In this document: piece by piece, positions 1 to 7,703 of the stretch
Position numbering within the stretch: position 1 is the first letter of the stretch
How the letters are laid out: each line of letters begins with the position of its first letter
Origin: Candidatus Poribacteria bacterium WGA-3G
Lineage (GTDB): Bacteria > Poribacteria > WGA-4E > WGA-3G
DNA length: 60,097 bases
Direction: 5' to 3'
Assembly: GCA_000406005.1 (NCBI GenBank)
Contig: ASZN01000032.1
Coordinates: 1-60,097 of the forward strand
Position numbers and translations under genes: made by a program
The notes under the pieces: model-generated
Seen by the model: the letters and a program-made list of their open reading frames with translations, nothing else
The model's database searches: none
What the model was told of the DNA's origin: nothing

Positions 1-2
1 TA

Positions 3-89
3 TGTAGCATAGGCTGTTAGCCTGTGCCAGCAGATGTAACATAGACCGTTGGCTGCATCACCTTATGTAGCATAGGCTGTTAGCCTGTG
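3..89 (+). repeat. Three copies of a short dispersed hairpin repeat
   Basis: Two identical 24-nt copies (3-26 and 66-89) and one degenerate copy (35-58) lie in tandem just past the 3' end of the dockerin gene. The core CATAGGCTGTTAGCCTGTG folds as AGGCT-GTT-AGCCT. Related copies occur at 33825-33848 (minus), 38953-39038 (three) and 60032-60055. Other copies change both stem arms together (AGACT/AGTCT, AAACT/AGTTT), which is visible covariation. Confidence 0.8.
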
Positions 90-99
90 CCAGCATCGG

Positions 100-1197
100 T
101 TAATTGCTCGTGTCTTCACCAAAATGTGATGCAACAATAACCAAATCTTGGATATTCACTGTGCCATCCCCATTTAGATCACCTTTCAGACCTTCACCAG
201 ACTCACCGAACTGATTTGCCACAAGCACTAAGTCCTGGATATTAACAGTTCCATCGTCGTTAACATCCCATGGTGTCGGCGGCGGTGGCGGCATCTCTAT
301 AGTCGTTGTGGTGGTAACTTCAGCCATCATGGTGTTATCCGTTCCGGAGGTCGCTGTCACAGTGATAGCGTAATCGCCCGGCGTTGTAAGGAGATCCCCT
401 TTAACCGTCAAGGTCACTTCTGCGGATGCCTCCGCTTCAAGTGCGATTGAATTCTCGCTGAAACTACCCAACACAGTCCCTTCAATACCGACCTCTGCAG
501 AAGCTTCAAGCGATACCGTGTCCATCATATTACCCGTATTCGTGACTTTGAGTGTATAACTCACACCAGCAACGGCATCCGTCGTAGAAAGTGCTGTATC
601 TCCAACAACTTCCAAGGACACATCCGCAACTACAGGTATTGGTGGCGTTGATTCCTTTTGTTCTGTGTAAATATAATCGTCTACTGGGTTGAAGTTCCCA
701 TTGGAAGCGTTTCCAGCAGCATAGAAGGTAATGGGACCTATATCCGCATCCGGTGCTGTCCATTGAAATTCCCAACTATGTTCGTCGGTTGTGCCTTGAG
801 CAGTTCCAATAGAAGTATGTTTAATATACTGTTTACTATTTGCTTCTGATAGCTTCGTATTCTCCGCCTCGTCTGCTGCAAAGGATCCGGCACGGGCACC
901 ATCAGCATCCAACGCAGTCATCTCAAACCCCCAACGACTCTGTCCAGTACGCGATAGATTAACAACAATCGTATAGACTTCGTTCGGTTCGTAGGTTTCA
1001 GGAATCGCCAGCATCAGTGAACCACCCGAGACATTAAGGTCATTGCCAGTGTGGCATTGGACACAAGTGCTTTCGTTAGGAGCACCTGTTACCTCATTCG
1101 GCGGACCGCCAGAAAAAGCAAAGGCACTACCAGTGCTTACAGCGAAAAGTAACAGAAGTACACAGCAAAGCGGTAAGGTATTTTTCAAGTAATTCAA
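100..1197 (-). CDS. Secreted protein with CxxCH motif and C-terminal type I dockerin
   Basis: About 365 residues. The start chosen is TTG at 1197, seven bases after AGGAGA (1209-1204). It gives a clean signal peptide ending near GSAFA, whereas the upstream ATG at 1239 would put a charged stretch in front and overlap a terminator-like structure. The mature N-terminus carries a single CVQCH (about residues 45-49), a c-type haem-binding pattern or a disulfide/metal site, inside a domain resembling the 'choice-of-anchor V'/Reeler-like group. A beta-sandwich module follows (about 190-280), then a Pro-rich linker and two calcium-binding dockerin repeats (DVNDDGTVNIQDL and DLNGDGTVNIQDL) in the last 55 residues. 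Type I dockerins dock to cohesins, and the neighbouring gene encodes a cohesin-like domain. Function is inferred only: extracellular, scaffold-bound, possibly haem-containing. Confidence 0.8.
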   Translation of the reverse strand: MNYLKNTLPLCCVLLLLFAVSTGSAFAFSGGPPNEVTGAPNESTCVQCHTGNDLNVSGGSLMLAIPETYEPNEVYTIVVNLSRTGQSRWGFEMTALDADGARAGSFAADEAENTKLSEANSKQYIKHTSIGTAQGTTDEHSWEFQWTAPDADIGPITFYAAGNASNGNFNPVDDYIYTEQKESTPPIPVVADVSLEVVGDTALSTTDAVAGVSYTLKVTNTGNMMDTVSLEASAEVGIEGTVLGSFSENSIALEAEASAEVTLTVKGDLLTTPGDYAITVTATSGTDNTMMAEVTTTTTIEMPPPPPTPWDVNDDGTVNIQDLVLVANQFGESGEGLKGDLNGDGTVNIQDLVIVASHFGEDTSN

Positions 1198-1224
1198 ATA
1201 TTTTCTCCTATGTATATTATATAC

Positions 1225-1302
1225 GAAAAAACGCCCCAACGCCGACTGCTAATCGGCGTTGATTCGCGGTTAGCTCAACCGGCAGGTCGGGGCGTTTAAT
1301 TT
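1225..1302 (-). terminator. Branched terminator-like structure between secreted-protein genes
   Basis: A 9-bp outer stem (1229-1237 with 1289-1297, AAACGCCCC/GGGGCGTTT) encloses two perfect inner hairpins: 1238-1245/1253-1260 (8 bp) and 1267-1271/1277-1281 (5 bp). Read on the minus strand, the outer stem is followed by six T (1231-1226), so it can serve as an intrinsic terminator for the cohesin gene. On the plus strand an AT-rich T tract also follows. Confidence 0.6.
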
Positions 1303-1358
1303 TTCAATAGCACTTTTTGGCTTCTCTGTCTCGCCAAAAAATGTTTTCACTGCATAGC

Positions 1359-4136
1359 TTACTTCAGGATAACCATCCGTCGCGTTGCAGCAAAGCCAGC
1401 CGTCTGGAGTGTATAGAAGTAGACACCACTTGCTACGCGCTCACCAACAGCGTTCTTACCATCCCAATACGCCGCAGTCGCAGGTGTCATGTAGGAACCT
1501 ACGGGCTGCAAGCCTAAGTCTAACGTCCGAACCAATTGACCCGCAATGTTGTGGATGCTAATCGTAACTTCAGTCGGTTGACTCAGTTGATACGGAATCC
1601 ACGTTTCCGGATTGAACGGATTCGGGTAGTTCTGCGCAAGGATTGTGTCCTTCGGCTGCACATCACCAACATTCAGTTGCAGGCTCAAGAAAGCGTTGCG
1701 GATGTCAGCTGTTGTGACCGTGCGTTGGAAGGGACCGGAGACGACAGTACCGCGTTCGTCGTAGAGTGCGATTTCGAGTTTATCGCCAGCTTCAACGACG
1801 CTTTTGCGGTTCAGGTCTGCCCAGACAGCGGAGGAACGTCTCGCGTCGCTTGTAACATTCTCCGTGGCGATAATGCCAGTGCGGAGGTTTTCAGCGACGA
1901 GCGTGTAAGCCGTACCCGTATGCATGCCTTGGATATCGCTGGTAACAACGAATGCCCATGCACTCTTAAAGGTTGAAAGTGCTGGCGCAGCGGCGACTTC
2001 CTCGGCAGCTGGTTCTTCAGCAACCTCTTCCTCGGCAGCTGGTTCTTCAGCAACCTCTTCCTCAGCAGCTGGTTCTTCAGCAACCTCTTCTTCAGCAGCT
2101 GGTTCTTCAGCAACCTCTTCTTCAGCAGCTGGTTCTTCCTCGGCAGCTGGTTCTTCAGCAACCTCTTCTTCAGCAGCTGGTTCTTCCTCGGCAGCTGGTT
2201 CTTCAGCAACCTCTTCTTCAGCAGCTGGTTCTTCCTCGGCAGCTGGTTCTTCAGCAACCTCTTCTTCAGCAGCTGGTTCTTCAACGACAGGTTCCTCGAC
2301 GACTGGCTGATTATCCCACGCACTACCAGTGAACTTTACCATGCCACCAGCAGGTGTATTAACGATATAACCCATGCCACCGTCAATACCGAAGCCGTCA
2401 CCTTCATCAGCGATCGTGTAACCGACGAAACTTTGGGTTGCAGCATCGAGTTGGATGACAACGGTTGCGCCGAGCATCGCTGCCAATGATTTGGCGGTAT
2501 AAGGTTCTTCCGGCATCAACGGAATGGAGATCATGTTCAAGCCGGATGTAAGCGCGACATCGAAACCAGGACCTTCGGGGATCATCGGTTCTTCTGGCAT
2601 CGGTTCTTCTGGCACTTCTGGCATCGGTTCCGTAGGTGCGTCAACCGGTGTGATCATGAGCATCGCTACCGGTTCTTCCCATGCAAACGCTTCACTGACA
2701 TCAGCACCACCTTGGATACCTTCGTGCGCCGCAATCACGCCGCCTTCAGTCGGAACACGGGCGTTACTGCCTGCAGGATCAACTTCAGGATCTAAACCGA
2801 GCGGACCCGGAATATCAGAAGCCATCTCTGTGTTATCTTCACTACCGGCATCGTAAGCCATCAAGTCGATGGTCGCGGTAACGGGCATGCCATCTGCATC
2901 AAAGAGGGGTACGTCAATAGCAGCGATGAACGCATCATTCGTTGAGACTAACATAGAACCGACAGACAGCGAAGAATTCACCATATCAGCAGTTACGGTG
3001 ACCGTCGTAGATTGCCCCGGCATCGTATACCGACGCGTCATATCCGCATTCATAGCGATCTGGACATCCGCGCCAGCAGCCGCTGCAAGTGCTTCAAGTC
3101 CTGACGTATTTCCACCTTCAGCCATTAAAACAATTGCTTCATTTGCGGGTTCACCGACCACGGCAAGTTTAACACCGGCAGGGTGTGCTGCGAAAATCGC
3201 CGGTGAAAAAGTTTGTCCGCTCTCACCGTGTACACCCTCAGTGAGGTTCGTGAGTGTAATCTCGAACATCTGGCTAACCGGCATTTCAACCTCAGTGGTT
3301 TCGCCTTCAGTTTCACCTTCAGTTTCGCCTTCAGTTTCACCTTCAGTTTCGCCTTCGGTTTCGCCTTCAGTTTCGCCTTCAGTTTCGCCTTCAGTTTCAC
3401 CTTCGGTTTCGCCTTCAGTTTCGCCTTCGGTTTCACCTTCAGTTTCACCTTCAGTTTCGCCTTCGGTTTCGCCTTCGGTTTCACCTTCAGTTTCACCTTC
3501 AGTTTCGCCTTCAGTTTCACCTTCGGTTTCGCCTTCGGTTTCGCCTTCGGTTTCGCCTTCGGTTTCGCCTTCGGTTTCACCTTCAGTTTCACCTTCAGTT
3601 TCACCTTCAGTTTCGCCTTCAGTAGTCTCGGCATCAGCCGCGGGTGCAGTCACCATGCCATCTGCAATTGTGACTTCCAAAGTCGGAACCACGTTATCAA
3701 CGGGAACACCAGAAATAGTAACATCTGTGAGGCTAATGTTGGATGCCTTCGCTTCAACAACTTCAAACGTTACCGTGGCGAGTGTACCATCGCCGTCAGA
3801 CGTACCACCAAGAGCCGCCGCCGCGACCGTAACGCTGCCTTCAACTACTATGACGGGTGTAGCAAACGCACCCGCCGGCAAGTAGTCTGCGTTCGCACTT
3901 TCTACATAACTGAGTGCGGTTGCATCAAAATTAACGGTCGCTTGATATCCAGTGACACCTGCGCCACCCGCAATGTTGATATTGACCATCAACTGCTCCC
4001 CAGCTGCTGGGGATTCGACTTCAGCAGGGTCCACAGAGACAACGGCTTGACCGTAACTCATGGCCGTAAACCCTAAACACATTACAACAGCTAATAAGGA
4101 AAACAGGACTTTCCTATTAAAAAGCTGGTCTTTCAT
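1359..4136 (-). CDS. Large secreted cohesin / Spondin_N-like repeat protein with PorSS-type C-terminal domain
   Basis: About 925 residues. The start is the ATG at 4136, six bases after AAGGAG; the ATG 21 bases upstream would swallow that Shine-Dalgarno site. Order: signal peptide (to about 30); cohesin-like beta-sandwich (about 30-150); 27 Glu-Gly-Glu-Thr units (about 171-278); Spondin_N-like domain (about 282-500, FEITLTNLTEG and FSPAIFAAHP); a small domain beginning near 525 (LNMISIPL); Pro/Ala/Glu repeats of VAEEPAAEEE type (about 615-713); a beta domain; and a C-terminal domain (about 830-925) with NYPNPFNPETWIPYQL and a terminal VASGVYFYTL segment. That last domain resembles type A sorting signals of the type IX (Por) system and FlgD Ig-like folds. 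The acidic repeats probably act as extended spacers. A surface or extracellular scaffold role is inferred, with the dockerin protein downstream a possible partner. Confidence 0.85.
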   Translation of the reverse strand: MKDQLFNRKVLFSLLAVVMCLGFTAMSYGQAVVSVDPAEVESPAAGEQLMVNINIAGGAGVTGYQATVNFDATALSYVESANADYLPAGAFATPVIVVEGSVTVAAAALGGTSDGDGTLATVTFEVVEAKASNISLTDVTISGVPVDNVVPTLEVTIADGMVTAPAADAETTEGETEGETEGETEGETEGETEGETEGETEGETEGETEGETEGETEGETEGETEGETEGETEGETEGETEGETEGETEGETEGETEGETEGETEGETEGETEGETEGETTEVEMPVSQMFEITLTNLTEGVHGESGQTFSPAIFAAHPAGVKLAVVGEPANEAIVLMAEGGNTSGLEALAAAAGADVQIAMNADMTRRYTMPGQSTTVTVTADMVNSSLSVGSMLVSTNDAFIAAIDVPLFDADGMPVTATIDLMAYDAGSEDNTEMASDIPGPLGLDPEVDPAGSNARVPTEGGVIAAHEGIQGGADVSEAFAWEEPVAMLMITPVDAPTEPMPEVPEEPMPEEPMIPEGPGFDVALTSGLNMISIPLMPEEPYTAKSLAAMLGATVVIQLDAATQSFVGYTIADEGDGFGIDGGMGYIVNTPAGGMVKFTGSAWDNQPVVEEPVVEEPAAEEEVAEEPAAEEEPAAEEEVAEEPAAEEEPAAEEEVAEEPAAEEEPAAEEEVAEEPAAEEEVAEEPAAEEEVAEEPAAEEEVAEEPAAEEVAAAPALSTFKSAWAFVVTSDIQGMHTGTAYTLVAENLRTGIIATENVTSDARRSSAVWADLNRKSVVEAGDKLEIALYDERGTVVSGPFQRTVTTADIRNAFLSLQLNVGDVQPKDTILAQNYPNPFNPETWIPYQLSQPTEVTISIHNIAGQLVRTLDLGLQPVGSYMTPATAAYWDGKNAVGERVASGVYFYTLQTAGFAATRRMVILK
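1996..2290 (-). repeat. In-frame 30/45-bp tandem repeats coding Glu/Ala/Pro spacer
   Basis: Units coding AEEP and AEEEVAEEP alternate in 30-bp and 45-bp periods. All lengths are multiples of three, so copy-number change would keep the frame. The near-identity of the units indicates recent expansion or homogenisation. Confidence 0.85.
3301..3624 (-). repeat. 27 tandem 12-bp repeats coding Glu-Gly-Glu-Thr
   Basis: Exactly 324 bp of 12-mers, on the plus strand TCGCCTTCAGTT with A/G changes at the third base of the unit and at a second wobble position. The protein repeat is strictly EGET while codons vary (GAA/GAG, GGT/GGC), suggesting selection on the peptide. Confidence 0.9.
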
Positions 4137-4270
4137 AAGACACTCCTTATAATTCATTAAATGATTGTGACGTTTTCTCTACCTTAGTGGTAAGAGATTA
4201 GCCCCGTTAGCGGTGGTATTTGTCAAGGTCCAGAGATGATCCGCTACAACGAGGTCTCTTTCAAAAGGTA

Positions 4271-4299
4271 AATCTATCCTAATGTTAAAACGTTGTCAA
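4271..4299 (-). promoter_or_regulatory. Possible sigma70-type promoter of the cohesin gene
   Basis: On the minus strand, TTGACA (4299-4294), a 17-nt spacer and TAGATT (4276-4271). The -10 is only a 4/6 match. It would give a leader of about 130 nt before the ATG at 4136. Confidence 0.35.
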
Positions 4300-4414
4300 A
4301 TCAAATTCTGTTTCAGTTCAAATTGGACAATCTTTGTCAATTAGATGAACATACCTTTGCGGTTATTTTTAAAGTATAGCACAAACGGCAAAAGAAAACA
4401 AATTAAAATAAAAA

Positions 4415-5047
4415 CTACGGACTGATCCGTGGTGCAAGAGCATTCCAAACATCCCCTAATTCAGCAGTCGCCTTATAAACCGGATAGAGTGCTTCCCACA
4501 TCGCCTTGCGCGCTGCAACAGCAGCATCCGTGTCTCCTTCGGCAAGCGCAGTCTTCAGTTGATTGCCCATCTCTTGCTGGACAGATGCACACGCTTGCGC
4601 CAGTTCTTCAAGGAGCTGCGCTGCATGTACCTGCCGCGTAACGAGTTCCGTAACGGATACCTGCATATCCGGTTCGACATCGTAAGCGCGAGCAGGTGTA
4701 AAATTGTGAGGCAGTCGTTCACCATCTTCCGAACGTGGTGTATGCGTCGGGTGAATATGTGGTGTAACAGAGAGATACATCGTCATCGGTTCATCACCGA
4801 GAACACGTACCGAGTGCGGTTGATCTGCCAAAGCGACACACATCTGCCCCGGTCCTAACTCTTCAGTTTCACCATCAATCTCAAATTCCACACGCCCTTC
4901 CAGAATTAGGAAAATCTCGTGTCCTAAGTCGTGGCTATGGCGTTGGGCACTCTGCCCAGGCTCCATCTTTAGAAATCGCGAGCGAATTTGTGGTGTCACC
5001 AACACATTGCGAACATCTGTGCGGTAATCGTAAACAGCGAATCCCAT
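4415..5047 (-). CDS. Cupin-domain protein
   Basis: About 210 residues, starting at ATG 5047, six bases after GGAGG; the ATG at 5071 lies upstream of this site. The first ~100 residues form a small cupin with RHSHDLGHE (His37, His39, Glu44) and a late His78 in QPHSV, the usual metal-binding set of a double-stranded beta-helix. The last ~70 residues are helical and Ala/Glu-rich, probably a dimerisation or substrate-lid region. Many such cupins are sugar isomerases, dioxygenases or sensors, and nothing here picks one. It stands alone, divergent from the DUF5069 gene. Confidence 0.8.
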   Translation of the reverse strand: MGFAVYDYRTDVRNVLVTPQIRSRFLKMEPGQSAQRHSHDLGHEIFLILEGRVEFEIDGETEELGPGQMCVALADQPHSVRVLGDEPMTMYLSVTPHIHPTHTPRSEDGERLPHNFTPARAYDVEPDMQVSVTELVTRQVHAAQLLEELAQACASVQQEMGNQLKTALAEGDTDAAVAARKAMWEALYPVYKATAELGDVWNALAPRISP

Positions 5048-5129
5048 TACGTTCCTCCATACAATTTTCAAATGAATATAGCATTTTCGCAGAAAAATGT
5101 CAAATTAAAGCTGTTCGCTCCTTTTTTTC

Positions 5130-5158
5130 TTGACACCCGCTCTAAATATACATAGAAT
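5130..5158 (+). promoter_or_regulatory. Sigma70-type promoter of the DUF5069 gene
   Basis: TTGACA (5130-5135), 17-nt spacer, TAGAAT (5153-5158). This lies 53 bp before the ATG at 5211, in the divergent gap with the cupin gene. Confidence 0.7.
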
Positions 5159-5210
5159 ATTCTTAAAAGACCGATACACGATTTTTGAATTTGGAAGGAC
5201 ATTTTTAACT

Positions 5211-6494
5211 ATGGATTTGACACGTCAACCGCCACGTCGTCCCTCAAACCTTGCGGTTGCAGGGATTGTCGGGGCAGCACGAATGACAGATAAAGCACGC
5301 GCCTATAACAACGAAACCCTCGGCGAGTATATCTACGGTGAAAGTTCCGGGTTGGATCAGCGCGTTTTAACGTTCTTGGGAATCTCAGCCGACGCTTATG
5401 CCGAGGCAGCTGGAGAACACGACGATACCGCACTCGGGAACTGGGTGCTGGAAACAAGTGAAAAGAGTGCAGCAGAAATCGCTGAGTTTAACGATGCTGC
5501 CCTTAGCCAATTGCCCGATACCGAAGCACACAAACAACGCTTGAAAGATCGGCTCGCTCGCTACGCCCCCGGTAGAACTGACATCACGACCGTGTTACAG
5601 TCGATGGAGCTCGACGATTGGGGCAGCTTCTGGCAGGTTGACCTCACCGCCGGGCCACCGCGCAGCGCACGCGCGAAAGATGTCGCGGGTATCTGCGGTG
5701 TCGCACGCATGGCAGATAAAGCACGCGCAGCACGCGCAGGGAAAATCGCGGAATACATATATGGCGACGATTCCGGACAAGATGTCCGTATCCTGACTTT
5801 CCTCGGTATTTCAGCCCCAGATTTTCAAGAGGCAGCCGTGAATAACCCGAACGACCTCGAAATCGGCGCATGGGTCCGTGAAAACTGTGATAAATCGGAC
5901 AACGAAATTGAGACTTTCAACGAAACGTTGATAAACTATGCGCCCAATGAAGCGTCACAGGAACGGTTCAACGCACGCCGCCAAGAAATCGATCCAACCC
6001 GCACCGACATCACGACCTGGGTCGCACTACAGGACCTTGACGATCAACTGAGTTTCGGCATCATAGACCTCAACCGTCGTGCACCCCGGAGCCCATACAA
6101 CACCGATGTCTACGGGATGGTTCAACTCGCACGCCTGATTGACAAAGGACGCGCCTCTAACAGCAACACAATCGGTGCCTATTTTTATGGTGAAGATTCC
6201 GGGATTGATCGAGCGACGCTCACATTCCTCGGTGTCTCTGCCACAGAATTCGCTGAGAAATTAGAAACGTTATCAACCGATGCAGACGTGGAAGCGTGGT
6301 TGAAGGCGGATCATCCGAAAAGCGATGCCGACATTGCAGCATATAACGAGCGGATGACACAGATGGGACCCACAGATGAACGTTATAAAGCGTTAATGGC
6401 AAACATGATTAATAAGATTGCTCCGGAACGTACGGACATCAATACATGGTTCGCATTGATGCTTCTTGATGATGAGAAGACCTTTGCCTCATAG
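5211..6494 (+). CDS. Triple DUF5069 repeat protein
   Basis: About 427 residues. The start is the ATG at 5211, preceded by GGAAGG and opening directly with the domain (MDLTRQPPRRP); the ATG at 5130 coincides with the promoter -35 box. Three copies of a ~140-residue unit follow one another, each opening DLT/N-x3-PRS/R, then an (A/G)R(M/L)xDKxRA helix, an (E/A)Y(I/F)YG(E/D)(D/S)SG segment and a TFLGIS/V segment; the starts lie near residues 2, 145 and 286. DUF5069 proteins are usually single-domain and of unknown function. The conserved 'KARA...GEYIYG' pattern suggests a small-molecule binding fold, but no catalytic set is recognised. No signal peptide, so cytoplasmic. Confidence 0.8.
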   Translation: MDLTRQPPRRPSNLAVAGIVGAARMTDKARAYNNETLGEYIYGESSGLDQRVLTFLGISADAYAEAAGEHDDTALGNWVLETSEKSAAEIAEFNDAALSQLPDTEAHKQRLKDRLARYAPGRTDITTVLQSMELDDWGSFWQVDLTAGPPRSARAKDVAGICGVARMADKARAARAGKIAEYIYGDDSGQDVRILTFLGISAPDFQEAAVNNPNDLEIGAWVRENCDKSDNEIETFNETLINYAPNEASQERFNARRQEIDPTRTDITTWVALQDLDDQLSFGIIDLNRRAPRSPYNTDVYGMVQLARLIDKGRASNSNTIGAYFYGEDSGIDRATLTFLGVSATEFAEKLETLSTDADVEAWLKADHPKSDADIAAYNERMTQMGPTDERYKALMANMINKIAPERTDINTWFALMLLDDEKTFAS

Positions 6495-6634
6495 TCGAAT
6501 TCACACAACCAGAAAGCGAGCTTCCACTTCACGATGTCACCGGAACCGTCACCGTCTTGAATCCAAACGGGGTTCGCGCCAAACTCGGTAAACAACGTGA
6601 GACGCTTCCACTGATTGTCAAGGCACACGAATAG
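6476..6634 (+). pseudogene. Possible 3' remnant of a degraded gene
   Basis: An open frame of 52 codons, overlapping the end of the DUF5069 gene and ending TAG at 6632-6634. It has protein-like composition (TGTVTVLNPNGVRAKLGK, then TLPLIVKAHE) but no ATG and no good alternative start. It looks like the C-terminal end of a lost gene fused out of frame to its neighbour. It may equally be chance, and the family is not recognised. Confidence 0.25.
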
Positions 6635-6645
6635 GACGCAGAAAT

Positions 6646-7476
6646 ATGACGAAAGAACCGACGCTTCCTGCAGAACCGCTGCCATCGGACACGCTGAACA
6701 ATATTTTGGAGGATTTCTACCGAAACGGCGTGACGATTGTCCGGAATGTACTCTCACGAGAAGAATGTGCACAGATCGTCGCACGGGTTGACGAAATCTT
6801 CGCCGAACCTTATTTCGTACAGATGCGAAACGTCAAAGGGAATCGACAAGACGGCAAAAACCCTATCGTCGTACACCGTCTCTTTGAATGCGACCTCATG
6901 TTTCGGGATCTGCTCGTGCGCGAACCGATTATCAGCATCGCCGAAACTGTGCTTGGAGCGCACTGCCACTGTATCGCACAAGGCTGTATCCTGAACCGAA
7001 AAGATCTCGGTATCAACCGGTTCCACATCGATGACGGTATTGAGTTTCCGATTACGGCAGAGATGGATCGGCACGATCCGAGGCTACGGATGCCCGTGCT
7101 TCGGATGTCCGTCCAAATCGCACTCACTGATCAGGACGAAGTCAAATATGGGCCATCCCAATTCGTGCCAGGTAGCCACTACTCTGGGAGACAACCCGAT
7201 GATCCGGAACATTCGACATTTGAGGGTAACGAACCGGTTTCGCTGCTCATGAAAGCCGGTGATCTCTATCTGCTCAACGGACAGACATGGCACCGCGGCG
7301 CACCGAACCAGACCGATCGGGTTCGCTACCTCTTCCATCAAGTCTACGGACAACGCTTCGTCGCACAACGGTTTTGGCCCTATCTAAACTACCGTATGCC
7401 GGACTATGTTTTGGAAGGTGCTGATGAACGTTTACTCCGTGTCCTCGGCAAACACCCGGAAATGGCGTATGGATAA
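6646..7476 (+). CDS. Phytanoyl-CoA dioxygenase (PhyH) family Fe(II)/2-oxoglutarate oxygenase
   Basis: About 276 residues, the normal size for the family. The Fe(II) facial triad is visible: His127-x-Asp129 in RFHIDDG, and distal His216 in GQTWHRGAPNQ. Arg225/Arg227 just after fit 2-oxoglutarate binding. The double-stranded beta-helix core spans about 100-245. The substrate is unknown; PhyH members hydroxylate many small molecules and natural-product precursors. A weak AGGA precedes the ATG by about ten bases. The gene may be co-transcribed with the DUF5069 gene or use its own promoter. It is not a close match to the second PhyH gene at 56.8-57.6 kb. Confidence 0.85.
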   Translation: MTKEPTLPAEPLPSDTLNNILEDFYRNGVTIVRNVLSREECAQIVARVDEIFAEPYFVQMRNVKGNRQDGKNPIVVHRLFECDLMFRDLLVREPIISIAETVLGAHCHCIAQGCILNRKDLGINRFHIDDGIEFPITAEMDRHDPRLRMPVLRMSVQIALTDQDEVKYGPSQFVPGSHYSGRQPDDPEHSTFEGNEPVSLLMKAGDLYLLNGQTWHRGAPNQTDRVRYLFHQVYGQRFVAQRFWPYLNYRMPDYVLEGADERLLRVLGKHPEMAYG

Positions 7477-7511
7477 ACCGATACCCCTATTAATGATTTG
7501 GAGGAATTATA

Positions 7512-7604
7512 ATGGAATGGGCACCAATTCTTGCATTTGCAGTGTTTCTCGTGGGAATCGGTATAGTCGCGGGAACTGCTATAAGAAACGCTTATAAAGA
7601 TTAG
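7512..7604 (+). CDS. 30-residue single-span membrane peptide
   Basis: A short frame starting ATG 7512, seven bases after a strong GGAGG (7500-7504), only 35 bp after the PhyH stop. The product is one hydrophobic helix (APILAFAVFLVGIGIVAGTA) with a charged C-terminus (RNAYKD). It may be a small membrane-anchored partner or regulatory peptide. The strong Shine-Dalgarno and clean transmembrane profile support translation, but no family is recognised. Confidence 0.55.
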   Translation: MEWAPILAFAVFLVGIGIVAGTAIRNAYKD

Positions 7605-7703
7605 CAGACTGTTAAGTTTTTGATTCGTCGAACCAATAAATATATCTGTAGACAACATTATCACTTTATGATTGTCAAATTGTGTTAGAGGATAAAGACA
7701 ATT

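Noticed and set aside
1216..1221. TATAAT on the minus strand as promoter -10 of the dockerin gene
   Set aside because: No -35 at a workable distance, and the start site would fall on the ribosome site; it also lies inside the terminator flank.
2869..4076. Long plus-strand open frames (up to 338 codons) opposite the cohesin gene
   Set aside because: They are by-products of the 12-bp tandem repeats, coding monotonous Ser-Pro-Ser-Val or Phe-Ser-Phe-Ala runs, with no ribosome site or domain.
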